A DNA stretch of 64,000 nucleotides from Pacificibacter maritimus (lineage in GTDB: Bacteria; Pseudomonadota; Alphaproteobacteria; Rhodobacterales; Rhodobacteraceae): positions 397,626-461,625 of the forward strand of contig NZ_RKQK01000003.1 in the NCBI RefSeq assembly GCF_003814915.1, written 5' to 3'. Below, one piece after another: positions 42,944-51,447 of this stretch. How positions within the stretch are numbered: position 1 is the first letter of the stretch; the number at the start of each line of letters is the position of its first letter. The notes beneath the pieces were generated by a model, which was not told the origin of the DNA, made no database searches, and saw only the letters and a program-made list of their open reading frames with translations. A program made the translations under genes and the position numbers.

Positions 42944-43957
42944 ATGTCTGCAACGAGACCTATTGAAAACACTGACAAACTGCTCGCGGACCCTGTCCTT
43001 ACCGTCAAAGGGCTCAGCGTTGAGTTGCGGCGCAGAAACGACCGAATCCCCATCGTTCAGGATGTCAGCTATGAATTGCGGGCGGGCGAAATTCTCGGGA
43101 TCGTCGGCGAATCGGGCGCTGGAAAATCCATGTCGGGCAACGCCGTCGCTGGCTTATTGCGCCCCCCCTTATATGTGTCACAAGGCGAGGTTCACCTAAA
43201 CGCACAGCGTATAGACACCCTGCCCGCCAATAAATTAGTCAACATTCGCGGCAAACGGATTGCGATGGTTTTTCAAGACCCACTCACATCACTGAACCCC
43301 GTGTTCACCGTTGGCGAACAATTGGTGGAAACGATTGAGCGCCACACCCCAAGACGCGGCCAAGAGGCCAAAGATCGCGCGCAACTGCTGCTAGAGCAGG
43401 TCGGCATCCCTGCCGCAGCCGATCGACTGACACAGTACCCCCATGAATTTTCAGGCGGAATGCGCCAGCGCGTTGTCATCGCCCTTGCTCTTGCTGGTGA
43501 ACCAGATGTGCTGTTCGCCGATGAACCAACCACCGCATTAGATGTGTCTATTCAAGCGCAGATCATTGCTCTGTTCAAACGTCTGTGCCGTGAAAAAGGG
43601 CTGGCAGCAGCGTTGGTGACGCATGATATGGGCGTGATAGCACAGGCTACAGATCGCGTGGCGGTTATGTACGCAGGTCGGATTGTCGAAACTGGCCCCA
43701 CAGCCGAGGTCCTCAAAAATCCGCGTCACCCCTATACATCTGGATTGATGCAATCGATCCCAGAAATTGGTCGCCGCCTGCATCGTTTACCACAACTCCA
43801 AGGTGCCATGCCACGCCCAGGCCAATTGCCACAGGGCTGTGCCTTTTCAGATCGATGTGCATATGTCACCGATGCTTGCCGCAAAGCCGTGCCCAAAATG
43901 AGCGGTTCGAAATTTCATTCGGTGGCTTGCGTCCACCCTCTTACTCAGGAGGTTTGA
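42944..43957 (+). CDS. ABC transporter ATP-binding protein (DppD type), system 2
   Basis: ATPase of 337 residues: Walker A GESGAGKS near residue 57, Q-loop MVFQDPLTSLNPVFTVG, signature FSGGMRQR and Walker B VLFADEPTTALDV. The C-terminal CAFSDRCAYVTDAC segment is characteristic of oligopeptide-type ATPases. It heads the plus-strand half of system 2 and is followed 2 bp later by the partner ATPase. Together they pair with the permeases at 39254-41138. Confidence 0.93.
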   Translation: MSATRPIENTDKLLADPVLTVKGLSVELRRRNDRIPIVQDVSYELRAGEILGIVGESGAGKSMSGNAVAGLLRPPLYVSQGEVHLNAQRIDTLPANKLVNIRGKRIAMVFQDPLTSLNPVFTVGEQLVETIERHTPRRGQEAKDRAQLLLEQVGIPAAADRLTQYPHEFSGGMRQRVVIALALAGEPDVLFADEPTTALDVSIQAQIIALFKRLCREKGLAAALVTHDMGVIAQATDRVAVMYAGRIVETGPTAEVLKNPRHPYTSGLMQSIPEIGRRLHRLPQLQGAMPRPGQLPQGCAFSDRCAYVTDACRKAVPKMSGSKFHSVACVHPLTQEV

Positions 43958-43959
43958 AT

Positions 43960-44976
43960 ATGACCAACACGCCAACACAGATATACTCAGACGGAAAACC
44001 GTCCCTTTTGGACGTGATTAACCTTGGTCGCACCTACGGCGCACCGCAAAACCTTGTGCAAAAAGTCCTGCGCCAACCCGCACGGCAAGTCAAAGCGGTG
44101 CGCGGCATTGAATTCAACCTTCAGCCCAATGAAACACTTGCGCTTGTCGGAGAATCTGGGTGTGGGAAATCAACAGTTGCGCGCTGCGTTGCGGGCTTAG
44201 AGACCCCGACCGATGGCACTGTGCACTATCAAGGGACCTCGATGGAAGACATCGCACGCAGCGCTCTGCCCGCCCGTCGCGATGTGCAGATGGTGTTCCA
44301 AGACCCTTATTCGTCACTTAATCCACGCTGGCGAGTTGGGAAATCCATAGCCGAGCCGATACAGGTGTTGGGCATCGAAACGGACCCTAAAAAAGTCACA
44401 GTTTTGGTGGACAACCTTTTGACGCAGGTGGGGCTATCTCCACAGGACGCTGAAAAATATCCGCATGAATTTTCTGGTGGTCAACGCCAGCGCGTGGCAA
44501 TCGCCCGTGCTTTGTCAACACGTCCAAAAATCATCATCTGCGACGAGCCCACGTCAGCTTTGGATGTGTCTGTTCAAGCGCAAATTTTGAATATGATGAA
44601 AGACCTGCAAGACGAATTTGGCATGTCTTACCTCTTTATCACCCATGATCTTGGCGTTGTCGATCATATCGCAGATCGGGTCGCGGTGATGTATCTGGGA
44701 CGTATTGTCGAGATCGGCCCGCGCGAGGAAATTTTCAATCATCCCCGCCACCCTTACACGCGTATGTTGATTGAGGCTGTGCCGACATTAGACATCTCAG
44801 ATGACGTCGCACCACCTGCTCTTGGGGAATTACCTGACCCTGCCAATCCGCCTTCTGGATGCTCGTTTCGCACGCGCTGTCCTTTTGCAGATGCGCGCTG
44901 TGCTGCCGAATTACCCGAATTGGAGCTGTTTGATAACCGTCAGATCGCGTGCTTTAAAAAGGAAGAGATCGCATGA
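43960..44976 (+). CDS. ABC transporter ATP-binding protein (DppF type), system 2
   Basis: Second ATPase, 338 residues from the ATG at 43960, which has a strong CAGGAGG 7 bases upstream; an open frame reaches 43855 inside the preceding gene without support. Walker A is GESGCGKST, signature FSGGQRQR, Walker B IIICDEPTSALDV, and the C-terminal cysteine segment is CSFRTRCPFADARC. It completes ABC system 2 and ends 20 bp from the convergent RidA gene. Confidence 0.93.
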   Translation: MTNTPTQIYSDGKPSLLDVINLGRTYGAPQNLVQKVLRQPARQVKAVRGIEFNLQPNETLALVGESGCGKSTVARCVAGLETPTDGTVHYQGTSMEDIARSALPARRDVQMVFQDPYSSLNPRWRVGKSIAEPIQVLGIETDPKKVTVLVDNLLTQVGLSPQDAEKYPHEFSGGQRQRVAIARALSTRPKIIICDEPTSALDVSVQAQILNMMKDLQDEFGMSYLFITHDLGVVDHIADRVAVMYLGRIVEIGPREEIFNHPRHPYTRMLIEAVPTLDISDDVAPPALGELPDPANPPSGCSFRTRCPFADARCAAELPELELFDNRQIACFKKEEIA

Positions 44977-44996
44977 CTGCGACCTCTTCACCTTTG

Positions 44997-45374
44997 TTAC
45001 TTTTGCAAACGCGCAGTGACTTCGATCTCGACTTTGATTTCGTCATTCACAAAGCCGCATGTCACAGTCGTGTTGGTCGGGCGCGGATCATCAAACACCG
45101 TGCCCAGATGTGTGGCAATCGGAATGATATCTTCACGCCGCGCCACATAAACACGCAAAGACACGATGTCTTTCAATGTTCCGCCAGCTTCGGCCATCGT
45201 TTCAGAAATGATCGCGAGCGACTTAACGGTCTGCGCAACAGCGTCATCTGCGTCAACTTCGCCCGCGACGTAACCCGCTGTTCCCGAAATGAAAACCCAA
45301 TCGCCATCTACGATAGCGCGGGAGTAGCCGCCGATTTTTTCAAAAGGCGAACCGGATGAGATTGCATAGCGCAC
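44997..45374 (-). CDS. RidA family protein
   Basis: A 125-residue RidA/YjgF-fold protein with SSGSPFEKIGGYSRAIVDGD at the start (GSPFEKIGGYSRA), VFISGTAGYVAGEVDADDAV and the C-terminal NTTVTCGFVNDEIKVEIEVTA-type strand (VNDEIKVEIEVTA). Such proteins hydrolyse imines made by PLP enzymes or amine oxidases. It diverges from the flavin-dependent amine oxidase gene at 45460, and the two share a promoter region with a perfect palindrome. It differs from the RidA protein at 17634. Confidence 0.88.
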   Translation of the reverse strand: MRYAISSGSPFEKIGGYSRAIVDGDWVFISGTAGYVAGEVDADDAVAQTVKSLAIISETMAEAGGTLKDIVSLRVYVARREDIIPIATHLGTVFDDPRPTNTTVTCGFVNDEIKVEIEVTARLQK

Positions 45375-45393
45375 AAATAGCTCCTTTGTTGTT

Positions 45394-45405
45394 GTTTGAT
45401 CAAAC
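45394..45405. promoter_or_regulatory. GntR operator candidate between RidA and oxidase genes
   Basis: GTTTGATCAAAC is a perfect 12-base palindrome, the best copy of the motif in the window, in the gap between divergent genes. It could control both directions. It is followed by CGATCATTGAT, another GATC half-site. Confidence 0.6.
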
Positions 45406-45459
45406 GATCATTGATACACTAAACTCAACATGTCAAGACAACGCGGGACCGCTTTTCCA

Positions 45460-46749
45460 ATGACCCAACTGCAAGATACATTATGGCGCCGAACTGCGCG
45501 GGGCAGCTTTACCCCCGACACGCAGCTTCCAACGCATATCGATGTAGCGATCATCGGCGGCGGCTTTACGGGCCTCACCGCAGCTTACCACTTGGCGAAA
45601 GCAGGTAAATCCGTTGCTGTCTTTGAAATGTCAGCCCTCGGCGAAGGTGCAAGTGGCCAAAACGCGGGTTTTGTCGTGCCAAATTTCGCACTCATGGACC
45701 CTAAAGCGGTCTGTGCAAAGCTTGGCAAAGCGCGTGGCGATGCCTTGCTTGACCATGTGGGCGCAGGGGCTGATGCGGTGTTTGACCTCATCCGCGCAGA
45801 GGGCATTCAATGTGACGCAGCCCAAACAGGTTGGCTCAACCCTGCGGCAACTCAGGCTGATGCGCAAATGCTTCAGGCGCGTGCGGCGCTTTGGCGAACT
45901 CGAGGCCGCCCCGTCCGCTATTTGGGCAAAGACCAGATTCTCAAACAAACCAGCATGAAGATTTACCAAGGTGCGTTGCTAGATGACAGTGGCGGCACCA
46001 TTCATCCATTGGACTATCTTTTGGGCTTGGCCAACGCGGTGCAACGTCACGGTGGACAGGTGTTTGATCACTGCGGCGTATCGCGGATGAAACGTGTTGG
46101 AAACGGTTGGCGCGTGCAGTTGCAAGACGGGCGCAGCCTGCCTGCGCAGTCGGTATTACTGTGCACCAATGCGTTTACAAGTGGCGCAGCACGCACATTG
46201 GGCAGTACCTCTGTTCCTTTGCGGGTCTATCAAGTCGCGACCAAGCCGCTTGATGCGCAAACAGCCGCGCGGATTGCCCCAGATCGCCGCCCTGTCGGCG
46301 ACACCCGCAAGAACTTGTTCACATACCGTCTTGATCGCGACAATCGGTTGATCTCTGGCGGTATGGCAGCCATCCCCGTGGGGGCGAAAGCGCGTTTGGG
46401 CAAGACAATCGTTGCACGACTGGCCTCGGAACTGGCCTTGCCAGACACCCCTGAAACTGAAGTCGTTTGGACAGGCGTTGCCGCTGTCACCCCCGATTTT
46501 TTACCGCGCATCCACGCGATTGGTCCAAACGCTTTTGCTGGTATTGGCTGCAACGGGCGCGGCATCGCGATGACGGCGCAGTTGGGGCACACATTGGCAC
46601 AAGCCGTTCTAGGCACCCCCACAAAAGATCTGCCTATACCGATGCGAAAACTTCGTAAAATTCCGTTTCACGCCCTATCCCCCATCGCGGCATCCGCGGG
46701 ACTAATTAAAGCCCGCCTGACAGACGCGCTTACATCTTCCAAGGACTGA
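45460..46749 (+). CDS. FAD-dependent oxidoreductase (D-amino-acid oxidase/PuuB-like)
   Basis: Predicted amine or amino-acid oxidase, 429 residues from the ATG at 45460; an alternative ATG at 45430 lies close to the operator and lacks a ribosome-binding site. The FAD motif DVAIIGGGFTGLTAAYHLAK and GASGQNAGFVVP match the DAO/gamma-glutamylputrescine oxidase group, and the C-terminal FAGIGCNGRGIAMTAQLG closes the FAD site. Oxidation of a C-N bond would give an imine, a natural substrate for the divergent RidA protein. The following genes for an alpha/beta hydrolase and an aminotransferase run 1-15 bp apart on the same strand. Confidence 0.87.
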   Translation: MTQLQDTLWRRTARGSFTPDTQLPTHIDVAIIGGGFTGLTAAYHLAKAGKSVAVFEMSALGEGASGQNAGFVVPNFALMDPKAVCAKLGKARGDALLDHVGAGADAVFDLIRAEGIQCDAAQTGWLNPAATQADAQMLQARAALWRTRGRPVRYLGKDQILKQTSMKIYQGALLDDSGGTIHPLDYLLGLANAVQRHGGQVFDHCGVSRMKRVGNGWRVQLQDGRSLPAQSVLLCTNAFTSGAARTLGSTSVPLRVYQVATKPLDAQTAARIAPDRRPVGDTRKNLFTYRLDRDNRLISGGMAAIPVGAKARLGKTIVARLASELALPDTPETEVVWTGVAAVTPDFLPRIHAIGPNAFAGIGCNGRGIAMTAQLGHTLAQAVLGTPTKDLPIPMRKLRKIPFHALSPIAASAGLIKARLTDALTSSKD

Positions 46750-46750
46750 T

Positions 46751-48760
46751 ATGACACAAACAGAAATCATCACACTCGACATTGCATCCGACACAGCTTT
46801 TGCAAACGGCGAAAGCTATGGCGAGGTTGGCGCCTATAAAATGATTTCAGGGAAAGCGCAGCTTGCGATCAAACCCGAAGAAATCGGCGCAGACGGTTTT
46901 TTCGAACGTGATAAGGTCGCCACAGATGAGCAAGGCCGCATCCGTGCGCAGTCCGATGTCTTTATCCTAACGCCTGCGGATGCAGCCAAGGGCAATGGAA
47001 CGATCATCTTTGAATTTATCAACCGCGGCAACAAACGCGCTTTGCAGTTTTTCAACGAAGGCACCCCCGGCAATGCCCCCAAAACCAAAGCTGATGGCGG
47101 CAATGGGTGGTTGATGCGCGAAGGCTATACCTTGGTCGTTGTCGCATGGCAGGGCGATGTGTTTCGCGGTGATGGCCGCATGTGTGTCGCGCTGCCGGGC
47201 TATGTCGATGATGCACCCACACGTGTGGCTGCAGAGTTTATCGTTGAGGATTTGAAAACCACGTTCTTGCCGCTCTCCACAAAAACAGGGACGCGCAGCT
47301 ATCCGACCGCCTCACTCGACACCACAAAGGCACGGCTGACAAAGCGCCGCTATTCTGACAGCACCAAAATCGCTATCGCCCCCACTGCATGGGCCTTTGA
47401 GCGGATTGATGGTGATGCGGCTGGACTGGGCGCGGGCGATGTAATGGCCGCAGAGCAAGCGATTGTCCCTTGCCCCAGTCATATCCATTTGTTCGACGGG
47501 TTCCAGCCAGGTTGGCTATATGAACTGGAATATGATGCCACGTCCGCACTTGCACTGGATGTGGGTTTTGTCATCGTAAGTGAAACGCTGTCCTTTTTGC
47601 GTCACAGCACATCTGATGCAAACCCGCTAAAAGGTGCGATAACCACGGCGATCGGATGGGGGCGTTCGCAATCAGGGCGCGCGATCCGTGACTATCTGTG
47701 GCGCGGTTTTAACGCCGACCATGCGGGGCGCAAAGTGTTCGAAGGCATGTTGCCGCATATCTCGGGTGGCGGCAAAACCAACATGAACCGCTACACCAAT
47801 CTGGTTGTCGCAGCATCACGCCAGCATGAAGACAAACTCAATCCGTCAGATCAATTCCCGTTTTCTTACGCCTCGAGCACCGACCATATCACGGGGCAAA
47901 CAGATGCGATTTTACGCCATCCTGACAGCGACCCATTGGTGATCCACACGCACACAGGGTCTGAGTATTGGTATCGCCGCGGATCTTTGGTGCATACAGA
48001 CAGCCAAGGCAATGACCTGCCACAGCCAGACGGTGTACGCATTTACACATGGGGCAGCTCACAGCACTGGTCCGACACGCGGGCTGCAAAACCGGTGAAA
48101 GGGCCGTGCAACGAGTTCTTTAACAACGTTTTCACCGCACCGTTTTTCCCTGCAACACTCGCGATGATGCGCGACTGGATCGTGGATGGAAAAGCACCAC
48201 CGCCTTCACGTATTCCGATGGTTAGCGATGGCACTTTGGTCACGGCTGAGGCCTATCGCAAGGCCTTTCCAAATATCGGCGGCGTACTGGTGTCGAAGGG
48301 TGCAAATGATTTGCCATTCATCGATTATGGAGCAGGTTTTGCAACGGGTGCTGCCATCGCGCACCCACCTGTCGTGACCGATAAACACTACCCCGTTTTG
48401 GTGCCTGCGCCTGATGCGCTTGGCAATGATGTTGCAGGGCTTTTGGCGCCGATGGTGAAAGCCCCCTTAGGCACATACACGGGTTGGAACATACGCGGGC
48501 GCGGCCACGGGCATGGAAAGATCTTTTCCTTCATGGGCGCTTATATTCCACTGCCCGACACAGCAGAAGAAGCAGCTCTGACAGATGATCCACGCCCCGC
48601 AATCGCAGAGCTTTATCCAACAGCAGATGACTATACCGCCGCGATTTTAGCTGCGACAGACCAATTGATTGCCGATGGCTTCCTTTTACCTGACGCCCGC
48701 GACCGCTTCACAGAACTTGCTGCCAATTATGGCGCGATCAACCATTTTCACCGTTACTAA
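46751..48760 (+). CDS. Alpha/beta hydrolase domain-containing protein (Abhydrolase_10-like)
   Basis: Large 669-residue protein of a poorly studied family. A nucleophile-elbow-like GWGRSQSGRAIRDYLWRG lies near residues 302-319, and the N-terminus (ASDTAFANGESYGEVGAYK) and FEFINRGNKRAL are typical of the family. Such proteins are predicted ester or amide hydrolases. No signal peptide is evident, so it should act in the cytoplasm. It begins one base after the oxidase stop codon and is followed by an aminotransferase; it may open an ester, lactone or lactam in the same pathway. Confidence 0.75.
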   Translation: MTQTEIITLDIASDTAFANGESYGEVGAYKMISGKAQLAIKPEEIGADGFFERDKVATDEQGRIRAQSDVFILTPADAAKGNGTIIFEFINRGNKRALQFFNEGTPGNAPKTKADGGNGWLMREGYTLVVVAWQGDVFRGDGRMCVALPGYVDDAPTRVAAEFIVEDLKTTFLPLSTKTGTRSYPTASLDTTKARLTKRRYSDSTKIAIAPTAWAFERIDGDAAGLGAGDVMAAEQAIVPCPSHIHLFDGFQPGWLYELEYDATSALALDVGFVIVSETLSFLRHSTSDANPLKGAITTAIGWGRSQSGRAIRDYLWRGFNADHAGRKVFEGMLPHISGGGKTNMNRYTNLVVAASRQHEDKLNPSDQFPFSYASSTDHITGQTDAILRHPDSDPLVIHTHTGSEYWYRRGSLVHTDSQGNDLPQPDGVRIYTWGSSQHWSDTRAAKPVKGPCNEFFNNVFTAPFFPATLAMMRDWIVDGKAPPPSRIPMVSDGTLVTAEAYRKAFPNIGGVLVSKGANDLPFIDYGAGFATGAAIAHPPVVTDKHYPVLVPAPDALGNDVAGLLAPMVKAPLGTYTGWNIRGRGHGHGKIFSFMGAYIPLPDTAEEAALTDDPRPAIAELYPTADDYTAAILAATDQLIADGFLLPDARDRFTELAANYGAINHFHRY

Positions 48761-48775
48761 GAAAGTCAGGCACAT

Positions 48776-49954
48776 ATGAAACAGCTTGCAAAACGCATCA
48801 CTCAGACCTCTCCGAAATCCTTTGGCATGTTCCAAAAAGCCTTTGAAACGGGTCGTGATGATTTGATCCATATGGAACTGGGAATGCCGTCCGCGGACAC
48901 GCCAGAACATATCAAAGAGGCGACGATCTCTGCCTTGCGCGCTGGTAAAGTGCACTACTCAGACCTTGCGGGTCTGGGACATGTGCGCCAAGCGCTAGCT
49001 GAGAAGCTTGTGACCAAGAACAAGATGGACGTGGACGCGGACAACATCATCGTCACCAACGGCCTGACACATGGATCCTATGCCACGATCATGGCCTTTT
49101 TGGATGAGGGGGATGAGGCTATTTTACTTGAGCCATACTACCCCCAACATATCGGTAAGATCGAGTTGGCAGGTGCGGTGCCTGTAATTGCGAAACTGGA
49201 TGCAGCCAATGATTTCCGCATTGACCCTGCTGCAATTGAGGCCAAACTCACACCTCGCACCAAGATGATTGTACTGATCAACCCTTGCAACCCAACTGGG
49301 CGGGTCTATTCACGCGAAGAGCTGCAATCGCTCGCTGACATCGCGATCAAGCATGATCTGATTGTGATGTCTGACGAAGTGTATGAAGATATTCTGTTTG
49401 ACGGCGCCAAACATATTTCAATCGCCACTTTGGACGGCATGGCCGAACGCACGATCACACTGTTCGCCTTTACCAAAAGCTATGCGATGGATGGCTGGCG
49501 TCTAGGGTACCTTGTGGCCCCAAAAGTCGCGATCGGCGCATTGATGAAAATCACGACCAATGACGTCACGCACGTCAACACCTTCATTCAAGAGGGCGCG
49601 TTGGCGGCGGTCACGGGCGATCCTGCAATTTTGGCAGAGCTGATTGCCGAAGATTTCGAAAAGCGCCAAATGGTTGTGAGCCGCCTAAACCAAATACCTG
49701 GCATTACCTGCGCTTGGCCTGAGGGCACGATTTATGCCTTTCCCGATATATCTGGCACGGGCCTCAAAGCGCAAGAATTTGCCGAACGCCTGCTTGAGGA
49801 CACAGGAGTCGTTGTTGAAGCTGGTAGTTTTTACGGCGAATGCGGCGAAGGCCATGTGCGGGTTTGTTTCGGCTCTGTATCGCTGGAGCAAATCGATACA
49901 GCCATGAAGCGCATTCAATCCATGGTCTCAAACCTTGTAAAGGCTGACGCGTGA
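48776..49954 (+). CDS. Pyridoxal-phosphate-dependent aminotransferase (class I/II)
   Basis: Fold-type I aminotransferase of 392 residues. The PLP lysine is K234 in FAFTKSYAMDGWRLGYL; other landmarks are INPCNPTGRVYSREEL, MSDEVYEDILFDG and the C-terminal GEGHVRVCFG with the substrate-carboxylate arginine. The subgroup includes aspartate-, aromatic- and other amino-acid aminotransferases; specificity is not evident. It is embedded with amine oxidase and hydrolase genes, which suggests a role in amino-compound catabolism rather than biosynthesis. Confidence 0.88.
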   Translation: MKQLAKRITQTSPKSFGMFQKAFETGRDDLIHMELGMPSADTPEHIKEATISALRAGKVHYSDLAGLGHVRQALAEKLVTKNKMDVDADNIIVTNGLTHGSYATIMAFLDEGDEAILLEPYYPQHIGKIELAGAVPVIAKLDAANDFRIDPAAIEAKLTPRTKMIVLINPCNPTGRVYSREELQSLADIAIKHDLIVMSDEVYEDILFDGAKHISIATLDGMAERTITLFAFTKSYAMDGWRLGYLVAPKVAIGALMKITTNDVTHVNTFIQEGALAAVTGDPAILAELIAEDFEKRQMVVSRLNQIPGITCAWPEGTIYAFPDISGTGLKAQEFAERLLEDTGVVVEAGSFYGECGEGHVRVCFGSVSLEQIDTAMKRIQSMVSNLVKADA

Positions 49955-50379
49955 CGACGACATTTGAAACCTTTGCAGCGATTGTCGAGGCCTTTGGCTG
50001 TCGCTGCACCACCGTCTTATTGCATCACGAGGATGACGCAGAGCGTCTCTTTTCCTCTGATCATACCTTTGTATCCCCAACTGGGCGTAAACGGTTCGCT
50101 GATGCCCCCGCGATGGCACAGATGAAAGCGCAGCAAGCGCCCCAAAAATTCGAAGGGCTTGCCCAAATAAAACCAATGTTCAAAGAATGGGAAAAATTGG
50201 CTGAAACCGGCTACCTATGCTTGGTGAACCTACCTATTTTCGACGAACATGGAACCTTACAAGGGCAGGCCAATCTTGCTTTGCATGAAGGCGCGTTAGA
50301 TGGATCGGATTTAGATGAGCTCAACAAAGAGGCGCAAAAACTCGCCCCCTTACTGAGTGCGGCCCGTGCCGCGCTTTGA
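49951..50379 (+). CDS. Small GAF-like domain protein
   Basis: A 142-residue protein starting at a GTG that overlaps the aminotransferase stop codon (GTGA). The layout ERLFSSDHTFVSPTGRKRF followed by CLVNLPIFDEHGTLQGQANL resembles stand-alone GAF-type proteins of proteobacteria (RLYSS..YPVGG and SVLNLPV..GTLGTLNL). GAF domains bind small ligands. No effector domain is attached. Its function in this operon is unknown. Confidence 0.65.
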   Translation: MTTTFETFAAIVEAFGCRCTTVLLHHEDDAERLFSSDHTFVSPTGRKRFADAPAMAQMKAQQAPQKFEGLAQIKPMFKEWEKLAETGYLCLVNLPIFDEHGTLQGQANLALHEGALDGSDLDELNKEAQKLAPLLSAARAAL

Positions 50380-50729
50380 CGCCTTGCCCCATGGGGCGCT
50401 AACGGGGTCAAGACCGTTTTGACACACCTGTCTTGACCGCCTTGGGGCCCACCTCCCTCTAGACTGTTCGCGGTTTAGCTCCGGTCTTCTGCGAACAATA
50501 TTATGACCGCCCACGCATGAATGTGAGTTCAACAGCTTGGCGGGCAAATGTGGGTGGGAACAGCCATGCGCCGCGAGAGGCCTGAAGATCTGTTTAAAAA
50601 GGAGCCACATATCATCAGCCCATTCTGTAGGTGACGTGGCGCCCATATTAATTTCGGCAACAGCAATACCAATTCTACGCCGTCACCGCCCAAGCAAATC
50701 TACACATCCGCACTGCAGCGCCCTCTTTT
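50380..50729. other. Convergent intergenic region before the iac locus
   Basis: About 350 bases between the small GAF-like gene and the end of the iacI-like gene. A strong hairpin at its left end serves as terminator; the remainder has no coding frame I trust. Confidence 0.5.
50406..50438 (+). terminator. Hairpin between the amino-compound module and the iac locus
   Basis: GGTCAAGAC pairs perfectly with GTCTTGACC across a 15-base loop, 27 bases after the last gene of the plus-strand operon. A T-run is lacking, but the site is where a terminator is expected between convergent units. Confidence 0.5.
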
Positions 50730-51293
50730 TTAGGGCTCCATCAAAACCGATGCTGACGGATAATCCGACGCCCAAGTGGCAGGTAGCGGCGCTACAAATA
50801 CATTTTCGGTGCGGTTATGCGTAAAGCGCCAAGTCCCATCTTCGCATTTTTTGAATTTATTGAACAAACGCGATGACCGCATTAACGCCTTGCCATCAGA
50901 GAACAGCCACGGCTGCATGTGCACCCAATTCCCTTCTGCGGTCATCGCATCATCGGCAACACGGATTTGCTCCGATGTCAGATAATGGCAATTCAAAATC
51001 AGGGCTGGGTTCTGCTTGCCCCCCCAAAAGTTTTGGAAGTGTTTCTTCACCGCGTCCCAACCTTCAAGACGTCCAAACTGACCGTCGTAATATTCGCCAA
51101 CACCCTCCCATACAGCTTCTGGTGCATAAAGTTCCATGATGCGATCAACACGCTCAGCATCATCCTTCACCCCGAACTCTGGGTTGGGCGTATCGCACAA
51201 AAACATATAGCGCGCCTGTAAACGGCGCACTGCAGCTTCGGCTTCGAGAATCGCCAATCGCGCTTCTAGAGCTTGAATTTTCTCGTTCATCAT
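50730..51293 (-). CDS. iacI: SnoaL/NTF2-like protein, IacI-type
   Basis: A 187-residue protein with a SnoaL-like (cystatin/NTF2) fold: an N-terminal helix (ARLAILEAEAAVRRLQARYM), ELYAPEAVWEGVG, an aromatic-rich cavity region and a polar C-terminus. The iac locus for indole-3-acetate catabolism always includes a protein of this type, IacI, needed in the middle steps though its exact reaction is less clear than that of IacA or IacE. Here it is divergent from the amidase gene and shares its promoter region with the operator candidate. The assignment rests mainly on the matching gene set around it. Confidence 0.75.
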   Translation of the reverse strand: MMNEKIQALEARLAILEAEAAVRRLQARYMFLCDTPNPEFGVKDDAERVDRIMELYAPEAVWEGVGEYYDGQFGRLEGWDAVKKHFQNFWGGKQNPALILNCHYLTSEQIRVADDAMTAEGNWVHMQPWLFSDGKALMRSSRLFNKFKKCEDGTWRFTHNRTENVFVAPLPATWASDYPSASVLMEP

Positions 51294-51383
51294 GTGGTTT
51301 GTCCTAACTGTGCGCGTTTTTTGCGCATTCGAAGTGCTTTCCGAGCGATATCAGAAATTAAATTAATATTCACGTAAAAATTG

Positions 51384-51419
51384 TTGACGCCCCTCAGGCT
51401 TGCAGTAATTTTACTGTAA
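51384..51419 (+). promoter_or_regulatory. Promoter and candidate IacR operator of the iacH operon
   Basis: TTGACG (51384-51389) and TAATTT (51406-51411) are spaced by 16 bases. Overlapping the -10 is TTGCAGTA-ATTT-TACTGTAA (51400-51419), an inverted repeat with 7 of 8 matched pairs. An almost identical repeat stands before the TRAP 3 gene at 58302. The position suits repression by the MarR protein encoded at the end of the cluster. Confidence 0.65.
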
Positions 51420-51447
51420 CTCTGCATCTTAAAACCATAGGGTCAAC

